DNA from: DASZHJ01 sp035541215
GTDB taxonomy: Bacteria; Pseudomonadota; Alphaproteobacteria; ATCC43930; CGMCC-115725
Direction: 5' to 3'
NCBI GenBank assembly: GCA_035541215.1
Contig: DATKNV010000032.1
Location: 29,219 to 93,218, forward strand
Length of the DNA stretch: 64,000 nucleotides
Shown: positions 55,763 to 64,000 of the stretch, one piece after another
How positions within the stretch are numbered: position 1 is the first letter of the stretch
Layout of the letters: each line of letters begins with the position of its first letter
Translations under genes and position numbers: made by a program
Notes under the pieces: model-generated
Databases searched by the model: none
The model's input: the letters and a program-made list of their open reading frames with translations, nothing else
What the model was told of the DNA's origin: nothing

Positions 55763-56851
55763 TCACCTCAGCTTCAGCGTGGCGAGGCCCGCGATCGCGA
55801 GGATCGAGGCGATGATCCAGAAGCGGATGACGATGGTCGGCTCCTCCCAGCCCTTCTTCTCGAAGTGGTGGTGGAGCGGCGCCATGCGGAAGACGCGCTT
55901 GCCCGTGAGCTTGTAGCTCGCGACCTGGACGATCACGGAGACCGTCTCCAGCACGAAAAGGCCGCCGATGATCGCGAGCACGATCTCGTGCTTGGTGACG
56001 ACGGCGATGACGCCGAGCGCCGCGCCGATCGAGAGCGAGCCGGTGTCGCCCATGAACACCATGGCGGGCGGCGCGTTGAACCAGAGGAACCCCAGCGCCG
56101 CCCCTACCATCGCGCCGCAGAAGACCGCGAGCTCGCCGCTGCCGGGGACGTATTGGAGCTGGAGATATTCCGCGAAGATGCGGTTGCCCACGAGATAGGC
56201 GATCAAGCCGAAGCAGCCCGCCGCGATCATTGCGGGGACGATGGCGAGCCCATCGAGCCCGTCCGTGAGATTGACCGCATTGGAGGCGCCGGTGATCACG
56301 ATCACTGCGAGCGGCACGAAGAACCAGCCGAGATCGGGAAGGACGCTCTTGAAAAACGGCACCGCGAGCGAAGTGCCGAGCGGCACGCGCGTGACGTAGA
56401 TGACCGCGAAGGCGGCCGCCGTGCTCACCAGGAGCTGCGCCAGGAACTTGCCGCGGCTCGAGAGGCCGCGCGAGGAGCGGCGCGTGAGCTTCCGGTAGTC
56501 GTCGAAGAAGCCGATCCCGCCGAAGCCCACGGTCGCGAGCAGGGTCACCCAGACGTAGCGGTTGGTGAGGTCCGCCCAAAGCAGGGTCGAGACCGCGACC
56601 GCCAGCAGGATCAGGAAGCCGCCCATGGTGGGCGTGCCCTTTTTGCGCAGCAGATGCCCCTCCGGCCCGTCGATCCGGATCGGCTGGCCCTCCGCCTGCT
56701 TCGACTTGAGCCACTGGATCACGCTCGGGCCCGCGAGGAAGCTGATGACGAGCGCCGTCACCACCGCACCCGCCCCGCGGAAGGTCTGATAGCGGAAGAG
56801 ATTGAAGGGCTCGAATTGCGTCGCGAGCGGAGCGAGGAGGTGATAGAGCAT
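55763..56851 (-). CDS. mraY: Phospho-N-acetylmuramoyl-pentapeptide transferase
   Basis: A 362-residue integral membrane enzyme that makes lipid I from UDP-MurNAc-pentapeptide and undecaprenyl phosphate. The catalytic Asp pair lies in GFFDDYRKLTRRSSRGLS, NAVNLTDGLDGLA is the central loop, and the C-terminal HHHFEKKGWEE motif is diagnostic. About ten hydrophobic segments are present. It lies 5 bases from both murF and murD. Confidence 0.98.
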   Translation of the reverse strand: MLYHLLAPLATQFEPFNLFRYQTFRGAGAVVTALVISFLAGPSVIQWLKSKQAEGQPIRIDGPEGHLLRKKGTPTMGGFLILLAVAVSTLLWADLTNRYVWVTLLATVGFGGIGFFDDYRKLTRRSSRGLSSRGKFLAQLLVSTAAAFAVIYVTRVPLGTSLAVPFFKSVLPDLGWFFVPLAVIVITGASNAVNLTDGLDGLAIVPAMIAAGCFGLIAYLVGNRIFAEYLQLQYVPGSGELAVFCGAMVGAALGFLWFNAPPAMVFMGDTGSLSIGAALGVIAVVTKHEIVLAIIGGLFVLETVSVIVQVASYKLTGKRVFRMAPLHHHFEKKGWEEPTIVIRFWIIASILAIAGLATLKLR

Positions 56852-56856
56852 GCCGC

Positions 56857-58275
56857 CTAACCCTTGACCGCGAGCGCGGTATCGCGCACGCCCGCGAGAA
56901 GCGGCTTCACGATCTCGGCCATGCGGCTGCCGAGCGAGCCCTTCACCATGACGACGTCGCCGGAACGGAGCGCCGCCGTGAGGATCGGCAGCAGTCCGGC
57001 CGAGGTATCCGCGTGACCGCCGCAGCGCCGCGCCGGGAGCGCATGGTCGAGCTGCTCCATGTGCCGCCCGACCGTGAAGACGAGGTCGACGCCCGCCAAT
57101 GCGATGGGCTCGGCGAGCGCCGCGTGCAGCTCCTCGGCCTCCGGGCCGAGCTCGAGCATGTCGCCGAGCACGGCGATGCGGCGGCCGCCCGGCCGCGGTA
57201 CGACGGTCGCGAGCACCGCGAGCGCGGCGCGCATCGATTCGGGATTGGCGTTGTAGCTCTCGTCGATGAGGGTGGCGCTGCCGCCGGTAACCGCGATCCT
57301 GTGCCGCCGGCCGCGGCCCGCGAGCGCCTCGAGCGTGCCCATCGCCGCGGCCGCGGCGCTGACGTCGCCGTCGGCCGCCTTCACCGCGGCCATGACGGCG
57401 AGGCTGTTGATGACCGAGTGCCGGCCGGGGACGCTCAGGCAGTAATCGACGATCTCGCCCATCACCGCCGCGGTGACGGCGCTCGCGGTCGAGTAGAGAT
57501 GGCAGTCGATGAGCCGCACCTCCGCCCGCGGGTGCTCGCCGAAGCCGAGGATGCGCCTGAGCCCGCGCGCCCGCGCCACCGCGGCAAGGCGATCGAAGTG
57601 CGGATTGTCCGCATTGAGGACGGCGGCGCCCATGGACGACATGCCTTCGAAGATCTCGGCCTTGGCGTCAGCGATCGCCTCGACCGAGGGGAAATAGCCG
57701 AGATGCGCGGGCGCGATGGTCGTGATGACGGCGACATGGGGCTCGACGAGCCGCGCCAGCGCCGCGATCTCGCCCGGATGGTTCATGCCGAGCTCGAAGA
57801 CGCCCCACTCCGTGTCGCCGGGCATGCGCGCGAGCGAGAGCGGCACGCCCCATTGGTTGTTGAGGCTCGCGGCGGAGGCGACCGTGCGGCCCTGGCGCTG
57901 GAAGGCCGCGCGAAGCGCCTCCTTGGTGCCGGTCTTGCCGACGCTACCGGTGACGCCGACGATCCGCGCATTGCAGCGCTTGCGCGCGGCGCGGCCGAGC
58001 TCCGTCAGTGCCGCGAGCGTCTCCTGCACCATCAGCAGCGGCGCGCCCGGCCCGACGCCTGGCGGCAGGCGTGAAACCATCGCCGCGACGGCGCCCTTGG
58101 CGAGCGCATCGGCGACGAAATCGTGGCCGTCGAAATTGGGGCCGGCGAGCGCCACGAAGAGGTCGCCGGGAGCGACGGTGCGGCTGTCGATGGAGACGCC
58201 GCGCGCCTCCCATTCGCGCGCGCTCATCCCGCCGGTCGCGCCGACGGCCTCGGCGGAGGTCCAGAGCGCGCTCAT
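56857..58275 (-). CDS. murF: UDP-MurNAc-tripeptide-D-Ala-D-Ala ligase
   Basis: A 472-residue Mur ligase that adds D-Ala-D-Ala, the product of ddl in the same operon. The N-terminal SIDSRTVAPGDLFVAL segment is shared with MurE. The P-loop is GSVGKTGTKE at residues 110-119, and ELGMNHPGEIAAL plus DESYNANPESMRAAL are specific to MurF. Its start overlaps the murE stop by 4 bases. Confidence 0.97.
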   Translation of the reverse strand: MSALWTSAEAVGATGGMSAREWEARGVSIDSRTVAPGDLFVALAGPNFDGHDFVADALAKGAVAAMVSRLPPGVGPGAPLLMVQETLAALTELGRAARKRCNARIVGVTGSVGKTGTKEALRAAFQRQGRTVASAASLNNQWGVPLSLARMPGDTEWGVFELGMNHPGEIAALARLVEPHVAVITTIAPAHLGYFPSVEAIADAKAEIFEGMSSMGAAVLNADNPHFDRLAAVARARGLRRILGFGEHPRAEVRLIDCHLYSTASAVTAAVMGEIVDYCLSVPGRHSVINSLAVMAAVKAADGDVSAAAAAMGTLEALAGRGRRHRIAVTGGSATLIDESYNANPESMRAALAVLATVVPRPGGRRIAVLGDMLELGPEAEELHAALAEPIALAGVDLVFTVGRHMEQLDHALPARRCGGHADTSAGLLPILTAALRSGDVVMVKGSLGSRMAEIVKPLLAGVRDTALAVKG

Positions 58276-59741
58276 GCCTGTTTACCCGCGAGAGCCGCGA
58301 CGGCCGCGCGCGCGACCTCGGCATCGTCGAAGGGGTGAGTGACGCCCGCGACGGTCTGCCCGCGCTCGTGGCCCTTGCCGGCGATGACGAGCAGGTCCTC
58401 GGGCGCAAGCCCCGCGATCGCCGTCGCGATCGCCTCGGCGCGGTCGCCGATCTCACGCGCCCCAGGGGCGCCCGCGAGCACGGCCGCCCGGATCGCCGCC
58501 GGCGATTCGCCGCGGGGATTGTCGTCGGTGACGATTGCGCGGTCGGCGAGGCGCGTCACGACCTCGCCCATCAGCGGGCGCTTCCCGGGATCGCGGTCGC
58601 CGCCCGCGCCGAATACGGCGACGAGCCGGCCGCGGCAATGCGGCCGGAGCGCGCTCAGCACCGTTTGCAGCGCGTCGGGCGTATGGGCATAGTCGACGAA
58701 GATCGGCGCGCCGTTGGGATGCGAGGCCACGTGCTGAATGCGGCCGGGAACGCCCGCGAGCGCGCCGAGCCCCTTCACCGCGTCGGAGGGGGCGGCGCCG
58801 GTCGCGATCGCGAGACCCAGCGCCGCCAGCGCGTTCATCGCCTGGAACCCGCCGAGGAGCGGCAGAAACACCGAATGCGGCTCCTCGAAGATCAGCAGAT
58901 CGAGCGCCTGGCCCGTCTGAGTGGGCCGAGCCGCGAGGAGGCGCAGATCGGAAGCGACGCCCTCGCCATAGGCGATGACGCGATGGCCGCGCCGGCGCGA
59001 CAGCATCAGCAACGGCGTGAACTCCGGCACTCCCGCGTTCAGCACCGCCCATCGGCCTGCTTGCATCACCTGGCTGAAGAGCCTCGTCTTGGCCGCGAGA
59101 TAGGCCTCCATGGTGCGGTGATAGTCGAGATGATCGCGAGTCAAATTTGTGAAGGCCGCCGCCGCGAGATCGAGTCCGTCGAGGCGGAATTGATCGAGGC
59201 CGTGGCTCGAGGCCTCGATGGCGACGTGATCGACTCCGCCGAGCGCGAGCGCCTGCAGCTCGCGGTGCAGCGTCACCGGATCGGGCGTGGTGAGCGCGCC
59301 CGGCCGCCCGAAATCGGGGCCGACGACTCCGAGAGTGCCGAGACTCGCGGCCTTGTGGCCGAGATGCTGCCAGAGCTGCCGAGCGAAGGCCGCGACCGAG
59401 GTCTTGCCGTTGGTGCCAGTGACGGCGACCACGGTCCTGGGCTGGGGCGCGAAGAGCCGCGCGGCGAGGATCGCGAGCCGCCGGCGCGGATTGGCGTCGA
59501 CCACGACCGGAAGCCGCGGGTAGAGCCGGTGGAGTTCCGGCAGTGCCAGCGCGTCGTCGATCAGCAAGGCGACGGCGCCGCGGCGCACGGCCTCGTCGAT
59601 GAAGGTCTTGCCGTGGACGGTGCCGCCCGGCAGCGCGGCGAAGAGGAAGCCGGGCTCGACGGTGCGCGAGTCCGAGGTCAGTCCGCGGATTTCCACGTCG
59701 CCGGGGGGCGCGGAAGGCGTGGGCGCTTGGTTTCCGTCCAT
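58272..59741 (-). CDS. murE: UDP-MurNAc-L-Ala-D-Glu:meso-diaminopimelate ligase
   Basis: A 489-residue Mur ligase. The P-loop is GTNGKTS at residues 109-115, the carbamylated lysine is K218 in AYLAAKTRLF, and DNPR at 407-410 is the signature of meso-DAP-adding enzymes, so the wall is predicted to be of the A1-gamma type. LTSDSRTVEPGFLFAAL is the N-terminal UDP-binding part. I chose ATG 59741, which sits 4 bases after the ftsI stop; an in-frame start at 59828 would lie inside ftsI. Confidence 0.96.
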   Translation of the reverse strand: MDGNQAPTPSAPPGDVEIRGLTSDSRTVEPGFLFAALPGGTVHGKTFIDEAVRRGAVALLIDDALALPELHRLYPRLPVVVDANPRRRLAILAARLFAPQPRTVVAVTGTNGKTSVAAFARQLWQHLGHKAASLGTLGVVGPDFGRPGALTTPDPVTLHRELQALALGGVDHVAIEASSHGLDQFRLDGLDLAAAAFTNLTRDHLDYHRTMEAYLAAKTRLFSQVMQAGRWAVLNAGVPEFTPLLMLSRRRGHRVIAYGEGVASDLRLLAARPTQTGQALDLLIFEEPHSVFLPLLGGFQAMNALAALGLAIATGAAPSDAVKGLGALAGVPGRIQHVASHPNGAPIFVDYAHTPDALQTVLSALRPHCRGRLVAVFGAGGDRDPGKRPLMGEVVTRLADRAIVTDDNPRGESPAAIRAAVLAGAPGAREIGDRAEAIATAIAGLAPEDLLVIAGKGHERGQTVAGVTHPFDDAEVARAAVAALAGKQA

Positions 59742-59745
59742 GAGC

Positions 59746-61497
59746 TCAGTTAGCCGCAAATTTCCGTCCCGGCGTCTCCGCGGATTCGACCAGCAAAGCG
59801 CGGCGGATTTCGGGCGAATCCTCGTCAACCGCGGGGATTCCCACGATCGGCGCCATGCGCTGGACGACGCGGCTCACCGCCGGCGCCGCCACCCAGCCGC
59901 CGGTCGCCTCTCCCGCGCTGTGCGCGTTGGGATGAGGCTCGTCGATGCTGATCATGATGACGTAGCGCGGCTGATTCATCGGGAAGGCCCCGATGAAGGA
60001 CGACAACAGCTCCTTGCGCGCGTAGCCCTTGCCGTCGACCTTCTCCGCGGTGCCGGTCTTGCCGCCCACGAGATAACCCGGCGCCGCCGCGAACTTGCCG
60101 GTGCCTTTCTCCACCACCAGGCGCAGGAGCCGCCGCATGTCCTCGGAGGTCCGCTCGGACATCACGCGCACGCCCTCGGGGCGGTAGCCGTCGGGATGGC
60201 GCAGCAGCGTCGCGCGATGGAGGATGCCGCCGTTCACCACGGCGCCCACTGCGGTCACCATCTGGAGCGGGCTCACGGACATGCCGTGGCCGAAGGCGAT
60301 CGTCATGGTGTTGACGAGCCGCCAATCCCTGGGATAGTGCGGCTCGCCGATCTCCGAGAGCTCGAGGCTCGGCGTCCGCAGCAGCCCGAGACGGCCGAGG
60401 AAATCGCGCTGCCGGTCGATGCCGGCATCGACAGCCATCCTCGCGGAGCCGATGTTCGAGGAGTAGATGAAGATCTCGGGCACGCTGAGCCACCGGTTCT
60501 TCGCGTGATCGTCGTGGATCGTGAAACGCCCGACCTTGAGCGGATGCGAGGCGTCGTAGCCGCCGGCGAGCGTCGTGACGCGGCTGTCGAGGGCCATCGC
60601 CGTGTTGAAGATCTTGAACACGGAGCCCATCTCGTAGGTGCCGAGCGTCGCGCGGTTGAAGATCGCGTCGGAGTCGACGTCCGTGCGGTCGTTGGGATCG
60701 AAGTCCGGCAGCGACACCATCGCGAGGATCTCGCCGGTATCGACGTCGGCGATCATGCCCATCCCGCCCTTGGCGGAGAAAGCCTGGATCTGCCGCGTCA
60801 TCTCCTCCTTGAGGATGTATTGCAAGCGGAGGTCGATCGAGAGCGTCACGGGGTCGTCGCTGGTCTTGAGCTCGTCGTCGAGCCCGCGCTCCACGCCCTG
60901 GAGCCCGTTGTTGTCGATGCCCGCGAAGCCCACGACATGCGCGGTGAGGCGGCCCTGGGGATAGAGCCGGCGCTGCTCCGTCTGGAAGAAGAGGCCGGGG
61001 ATGCCCAGGCGATTGACCTCGAATTGCTGGTCCGGCGTGAGGTTGCGCTTGATCCAGACGAAGCTCCGCTCCTTGTTCGAGAGCGCGGCCTCGAGCTCCT
61101 CCCGATTGAGGCCCGGCAGTACCGCCGCGAGCTTTGCCGCCGCCTCGGACGCGCCCTGTACGAGCTTGGGATTGGCGAAGAGCGAGGGCGTCTCCAGCGT
61201 CGTCGCGAGCTTGACGCCGTTGCGGTCGAGGATGTCGGCGCGCGCATGCTCGACGTGCGGGCGGACGTGCGCGCGCGCGATCTTGGGGCCTGAGTCCTTG
61301 AGGACGGTCACGTCGACGAGACGCACTCCGATCGCTGCAAAGGCGAGGCAGAAGAGCGCGCCCAGCAGCACGAGCCGGGTGCGGCTCGTCTCGAGCGTCT
61401 GCTTCGCCGGCCCCTCCGCCGGCAGCGGCCCGCAGAGCGCGGGCTTGAAATGCCGGGGACGGCAGGGATTTTCGCGCGGATCGAAATCGGGCTTCAT
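59746..61497 (-). CDS. ftsI: Septal transpeptidase (penicillin-binding protein 3)
   Basis: A 583-residue class B penicillin-binding protein that cross-links septal peptidoglycan. A cytoplasmic N-terminus of about 45 residues is followed by a membrane helix (LVLLGALFCLAFAAIGVRLV). The transpeptidase domain has SVFK with S292 as nucleophile, SSN at 346-348 and KTGT from K480. The pedestal domain holds RADILDRNGVKLATT. ATG 61497 overlaps the ftsL stop by 4 bases. Confidence 0.97.
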   Translation of the reverse strand: MKPDFDPRENPCRPRHFKPALCGPLPAEGPAKQTLETSRTRLVLLGALFCLAFAAIGVRLVDVTVLKDSGPKIARAHVRPHVEHARADILDRNGVKLATTLETPSLFANPKLVQGASEAAAKLAAVLPGLNREELEAALSNKERSFVWIKRNLTPDQQFEVNRLGIPGLFFQTEQRRLYPQGRLTAHVVGFAGIDNNGLQGVERGLDDELKTSDDPVTLSIDLRLQYILKEEMTRQIQAFSAKGGMGMIADVDTGEILAMVSLPDFDPNDRTDVDSDAIFNRATLGTYEMGSVFKIFNTAMALDSRVTTLAGGYDASHPLKVGRFTIHDDHAKNRWLSVPEIFIYSSNIGSARMAVDAGIDRQRDFLGRLGLLRTPSLELSEIGEPHYPRDWRLVNTMTIAFGHGMSVSPLQMVTAVGAVVNGGILHRATLLRHPDGYRPEGVRVMSERTSEDMRRLLRLVVEKGTGKFAAAPGYLVGGKTGTAEKVDGKGYARKELLSSFIGAFPMNQPRYVIMISIDEPHPNAHSAGEATGGWVAAPAVSRVVQRMAPIVGIPAVDEDSPEIRRALLVESAETPGRKFAAN

Positions 61498-61886
61498 CGC
61501 GTGCCTCCGCGAGTGGCGCTTGCGAGCGCGGCACCGCCGGGGAGCGAGACGGGAGGCGCCGGAGGGCGCGAGGGCTGCGCCTGCGGCGCAATGCCCTGCT
61601 CGCCCGGGCGGAACGGGACCTGATCGAGAGTGCCTTGCTGCGTACGCTGGATCGGAACCAGGGTCAGATAGCGCTGCCGCAGCTGATCGAGCCGCTGGGG
61701 TTGGTTCAGATAGCTCCACTCCGCGCCGAGCACGCGGAGCTCGTCGCGATCGGCGTCGATCGAGCGGTTGACGCGCGCGAGCTCGTCCTCGAGCTGCACC
61801 ACCCGGTACTTCACCTGGAACATGCCGTAGCCGACCGCGGAGATGACCGCGAGCCAGAGCAGCGTCGAGGGCCGAAGCGCGTTCAT
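61494..61886 (-). CDS. ftsL: Cell division protein FtsL
   Basis: A 130-residue small bitopic protein. One membrane helix (about residues 8-26, STLLWLAVISAVGYGMFQV) is followed by a short heptad coiled coil (VVQLEDELARVNRSIDADRDELRVLGAEWSYL is its core region). The C-terminal 40 residues are Pro/Gln-rich and poorly conserved. It likely forms a complex with FtsB and FtsQ and activates FtsW/FtsI. Sequence is weakly conserved in the family, so position between rsmH and ftsI is the main support. Confidence 0.88.
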   Translation of the reverse strand: MNALRPSTLLWLAVISAVGYGMFQVKYRVVQLEDELARVNRSIDADRDELRVLGAEWSYLNQPQRLDQLRQRYLTLVPIQRTQQGTLDQVPFRPGEQGIAPQAQPSRPPAPPVSLPGGAALASATRGGTR

Positions 61887-62857
61887 GCCGCGACCTCCCA
61901 GGTCGGCGCCGCGGTGCGCTCGGCGGCGCGGAGGCGCGCGGAGCGTGCGCGGGGATTCGCGGCGACTTCGGCCTCGCTCGGTCGCACGGGCTTGCGCGTG
62001 AGGAGCGCGAAGGTCGGCGCGCGCTGCACCGTGCCCGGGCGATGCCGCGAGACGCCCTCGCCGCCGCTGCGCGCGCGGAGGAAGTCCTTGACCTTGCGGT
62101 CCTCGAGCGAATGGAACGAGACGATCGCCAGGCGGCCGCCGGGCTCGAGCACGCGCTCGGCCGCGGCGAGCGCGCGCGAGAGTTCGCCGAGCTCGTCGTT
62201 CACCTCCATGCGGAGCGCCTGGAAGGTGCGCGTCGCGGGATCGATGCCGCCTTTGGGCGCCGGGACGACCTTGCGCACGAGCGCCGCGAGCTCGCCCGTG
62301 CGCGTCAGCGGCGCCTTCGTGCGCGCCGCCACGATCGCGCGCGCGACGCGGCGGGCGAAGCGCTCCTCGCCATAGACGTAGATGAGATCCGCGAGCGCCG
62401 TCTCCGAGAGCGTGTTGACGAGCTCCGCCGCGGCGATGCCCTCGCCGGACATGCGCATGTCGAGGGGCCCGTCCGCGCGGAAGGAGAAGCCGCGCGCGGG
62501 ATCGTCGATCTGATCGGAGGAGATGCCGAGATCGAGCGCCACCCCCGCGACTTCGGCGATTCCGAGGCCCGCGAGGATCCGCGCCATGTCGCCGAAGCGG
62601 CCCTCGACCACGGTGAGACGGCCGGGATAGCGCCGCACGAGGTCGCCGCCGCGGCGCACCGCGAGCGGATCGCGATCGATCGCGACGACGCGGCAATGCG
62701 CGGCTTCCAGGATCGCGCGGCTGTAATTTCCGGCGCCGAATGTGCCGTCTACGTAAAGGCCGTCGTCGCGCGGCGCCAACGCGGCGATGGCTTCCTCGAG
62801 GAGCACCGGCACATGCGCGCCGGATCGCTCCGATGGGGAGCTCGTGGGGACCGTCAT
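61883..62857 (-). CDS. rsmH: 16S rRNA (cytosine-1402-N4)-methyltransferase
   Basis: A 324-residue S-adenosylmethionine enzyme (formerly MraW) that methylates C1402 in the ribosomal P site. The N-terminal HVPVLLEEAIAAL and the SAM loop VDGTFGAGNYSRAIL (about residues 36-50) are characteristic. GVALDLGISSDQIDDPARGFSF and the C-terminal FHSLEDRKVKDFLR complete the signature. The gene overlaps mraZ and ftsL by 4 bases each. Confidence 0.97.
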   Translation of the reverse strand: MTVPTSSPSERSGAHVPVLLEEAIAALAPRDDGLYVDGTFGAGNYSRAILEAAHCRVVAIDRDPLAVRRGGDLVRRYPGRLTVVEGRFGDMARILAGLGIAEVAGVALDLGISSDQIDDPARGFSFRADGPLDMRMSGEGIAAAELVNTLSETALADLIYVYGEERFARRVARAIVAARTKAPLTRTGELAALVRKVVPAPKGGIDPATRTFQALRMEVNDELGELSRALAAAERVLEPGGRLAIVSFHSLEDRKVKDFLRARSGGEGVSRHRPGTVQRAPTFALLTRKPVRPSEAEVAANPRARSARLRAAERTAAPTWEVAA

Positions 62858-63324
62858 CGTTTCTCTCCCGGTCCCGGGATCAAGGGCGGGATCGTCGTGC
62901 GATTACGGCGACGACGCTCGCGCGCCTCCTCCTGATAGCCGCGCAGACGATCGGGACTCCAGATCTGGAACGTCCCGCCGCGGCCGACGAAGCATGCCTG
63001 CTCGGCGATGCCCGCGTGCTCCGCGAGCTTCTGCGGCAGCATGATGCGGCCCTCGCCGTCGAAGGGGAGCTGATGCGCGGCGGTGAAAATCTCGGAGGCG
63101 TCGTCGTGCTCGGGAGAGTCCTTCGCGTACATGCCGTTGATGCGCGCGACGTAGTCCTGCATCGTCGCCATGTCGCAGCACTCGATGCACGGGTGGTAAT
63201 CGGAGCGATAAGCGACGATGCCCGGGAAGGTCTGCCCGGCGAGCTGGGCGCGGTACTGCGCAGGCACGGAGACCCGGCCTTTGCGGTCCACTTTGTTCTC
63301 GTGCTCGGACAGAAACAGCGGCAC
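62854..63324 (-). CDS. mraZ: Transcriptional regulator MraZ
   Basis: A 156-residue protein with two AbrB/SpoVT-like DNA-binding halves: DRKGRVSVPAQYR (about residues 13-25) and DGEGRIMLPQKLAEH (about 90-104). It forms rings and represses its own dcw operon in enteric bacteria. The start is GTG at 63324 (VPLFLSEHENKVDRKG), which matches the family N-terminus. Upstream in-frame ATGs up to 63513 would read through the promoter and operator. It heads the operon, and a TGGGA array lies about 70-110 bases upstream. Confidence 0.93.
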   Translation of the reverse strand: MPLFLSEHENKVDRKGRVSVPAQYRAQLAGQTFPGIVAYRSDYHPCIECCDMATMQDYVARINGMYAKDSPEHDDASEIFTAAHQLPFDGEGRIMLPQKLAEHAGIAEQACFVGRGGTFQIWSPDRLRGYQEEARERRRRNRTTIPPLIPGPGEKR

Positions 63325-63392
63325 CGCCGTCCCCCAAAACCTGTCCCGGGATCGCGCCCCACAGCGCGCTATATGGCCGTCCCGCCCTACCT

Positions 63393-63437
63393 TGGGACTG
63401 AGTGCCATAATATGGGACAAGATGGGATAGCACGGGT
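63393..63437. promoter_or_regulatory. MraZ box array (10-bp-periodic TGGGA)
   Basis: On the plus strand, TGGGA starts at 63393, 63413 and 63423, TGCCA at 63403 and CGGGT at 63433, all on a strict 10-base register. A further TGGGA occurs out of register at 63454. MraZ of Escherichia coli binds TGGGN repeats with 5-base spacers. The array overlaps the predicted -10 region of the dcw promoter, so repression is the likely effect. The repeats are seen; the binding is inferred. Confidence 0.7.
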
Positions 63438-63452
63438 TATTCCCGGGGTCAA
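63424..63452 (-). promoter_or_regulatory. Predicted dcw (mraZ) promoter
   Basis: On the minus strand TTGACC (63452-63447) and TATCCC (63429-63424) are separated by 17 bases, giving a leader of roughly 90 bases before mraZ. The -10 is poor beyond its TAT. The TGGGA array covers the -10 region and the expected start site. Confidence 0.4.
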
Positions 63453-63458
63453 TTGGGA

Positions 63459-63676
63459 TCGCATGTAAATCCCTGTGACGCCGCGCTTTTGTCCTAATTT
63501 CGGCGGGGATCAAGGGCTAGCTTTCTGGTAGCTGACGACCCCCACCGCTTGCGGCGTTTCTGGGGTGGGGCAAGTAATCGGGCCTCGTTCACTTTACGTT
63601 CTCAGTAAAGCCCAAGCATTGCCACCGAGGCGCGCCTCATGGGACGCCGTGGGATCGAGCCCGGTGGCGAGCGAAT
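63459..63676. other. Gap between rnpB and the dcw promoter
   Basis: No protein gene is seen. One inverted repeat (GCCACCG at 63621, CGGTGGC at 63662) lies just past the rnpB 3' end and encloses the palindrome AGGCGCGCCT. A second (CCCCACC at 63540, GGTGGGG at 63564) lies further on. One of them may terminate rnpB, but neither has a T-run. Confidence 0.4.

Positions 63677-64000
<324 letters not shown>

Noticed and set aside
63325..63513. A longer MraZ starting at 63513
   Set aside because: The extra 63 residues would be read from the promoter and TGGGA array and match no MraZ N-terminus; GTG at 63324 fits the family.

Overview
This 64 kb window is chromosomal DNA of a high-G+C alphaproteobacterium, possibly from the Rhodospirillales in the broad sense. 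The lineage is inferred from a CcrM-type GANTC methyltransferase next to rnhB, an F0 ATP synthase operon with separate b and b' subunits, Aap-type amino-acid ABC permeases, ETF-ubiquinone oxidoreductase beside a TPR lipoprotein gene, and a division/cell-wall cluster running mraZ to ftsZ and on to lpxC-bamD-recN-ligA. Nearly all of it is dense housekeeping sequence. The clearest accessory segment is a two-gene restriction-modification cassette near the left end, whose base composition is visibly lower in G+C than its neighbours.

Layout, left to right. 1-2255: a truncated TPR lipoprotein gene and ETF-QO, both on the minus strand. 2421-5299: a DNA methyltransferase and a BsuBI/PstI-like endonuclease sharing 4 bases. 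5372-14254: a B12-binding radical SAM protein, a family-4-like uracil-DNA glycosylase, a Slt-type lytic transglycosylase, MoaB, a glycosyltransferase pair, a small-molecule kinase-like phosphotransferase and a PA0069-type radical SAM enzyme. 14503-21477: an esterase-like hydrolase, RNase HII, CcrM, a SulP transporter, MutY, a DciA-like DUF721 protein and a DsbA-like thiol oxidoreductase. 21535-27683: smc, a terminator, a promoter and the F0 ATP synthase operon atpI-atpB-atpE-atpF'-atpF. 27777-36495: alanine dehydrogenase, a class II aldolase, an L-2-hydroxyglutarate oxidase-like enzyme, an MFS transporter, and an operon of a class IV aminotransferase with aapJ, aapQ and aapM but no ATPase gene. 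36574-42869: ligA, recN, then 5-formyl-THF cyclo-ligase and formate-THF ligase on the opposite strand. 42932-63324: bamD, lpxC, ftsZ and the complete dcw cluster, all on the minus strand. The right edge holds the 3' two thirds or so of the RNase P RNA gene.

The dcw genes make and insert peptidoglycan precursors (murE, murF, mraY, murD, murG, murC, murB, ddl) and build the division machine (ftsL, ftsI, ftsW, ftsQ, ftsA, ftsZ). They are translationally chained, mostly by 4-base ATGA or GTGA overlaps, and are preceded by a promoter overlapped by a 10-bp-periodic TGGGA array that fits an MraZ operator. The murE sequence carries the DNPR signature, which predicts meso-diaminopimelate peptidoglycan. 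The ccrM gene has an unusual cluster of five GANTC sites just upstream, suggesting feedback by its own product.

I found no CRISPR array, intact insertion sequence, prophage or clearly new multi-gene system. The best leads are the restriction-modification island, the GANTC cluster at ccrM, the DnaA-box/GANTC/AT-rich patch upstream of slt, the MraZ box array, and the aap operon that lacks its ATPase.
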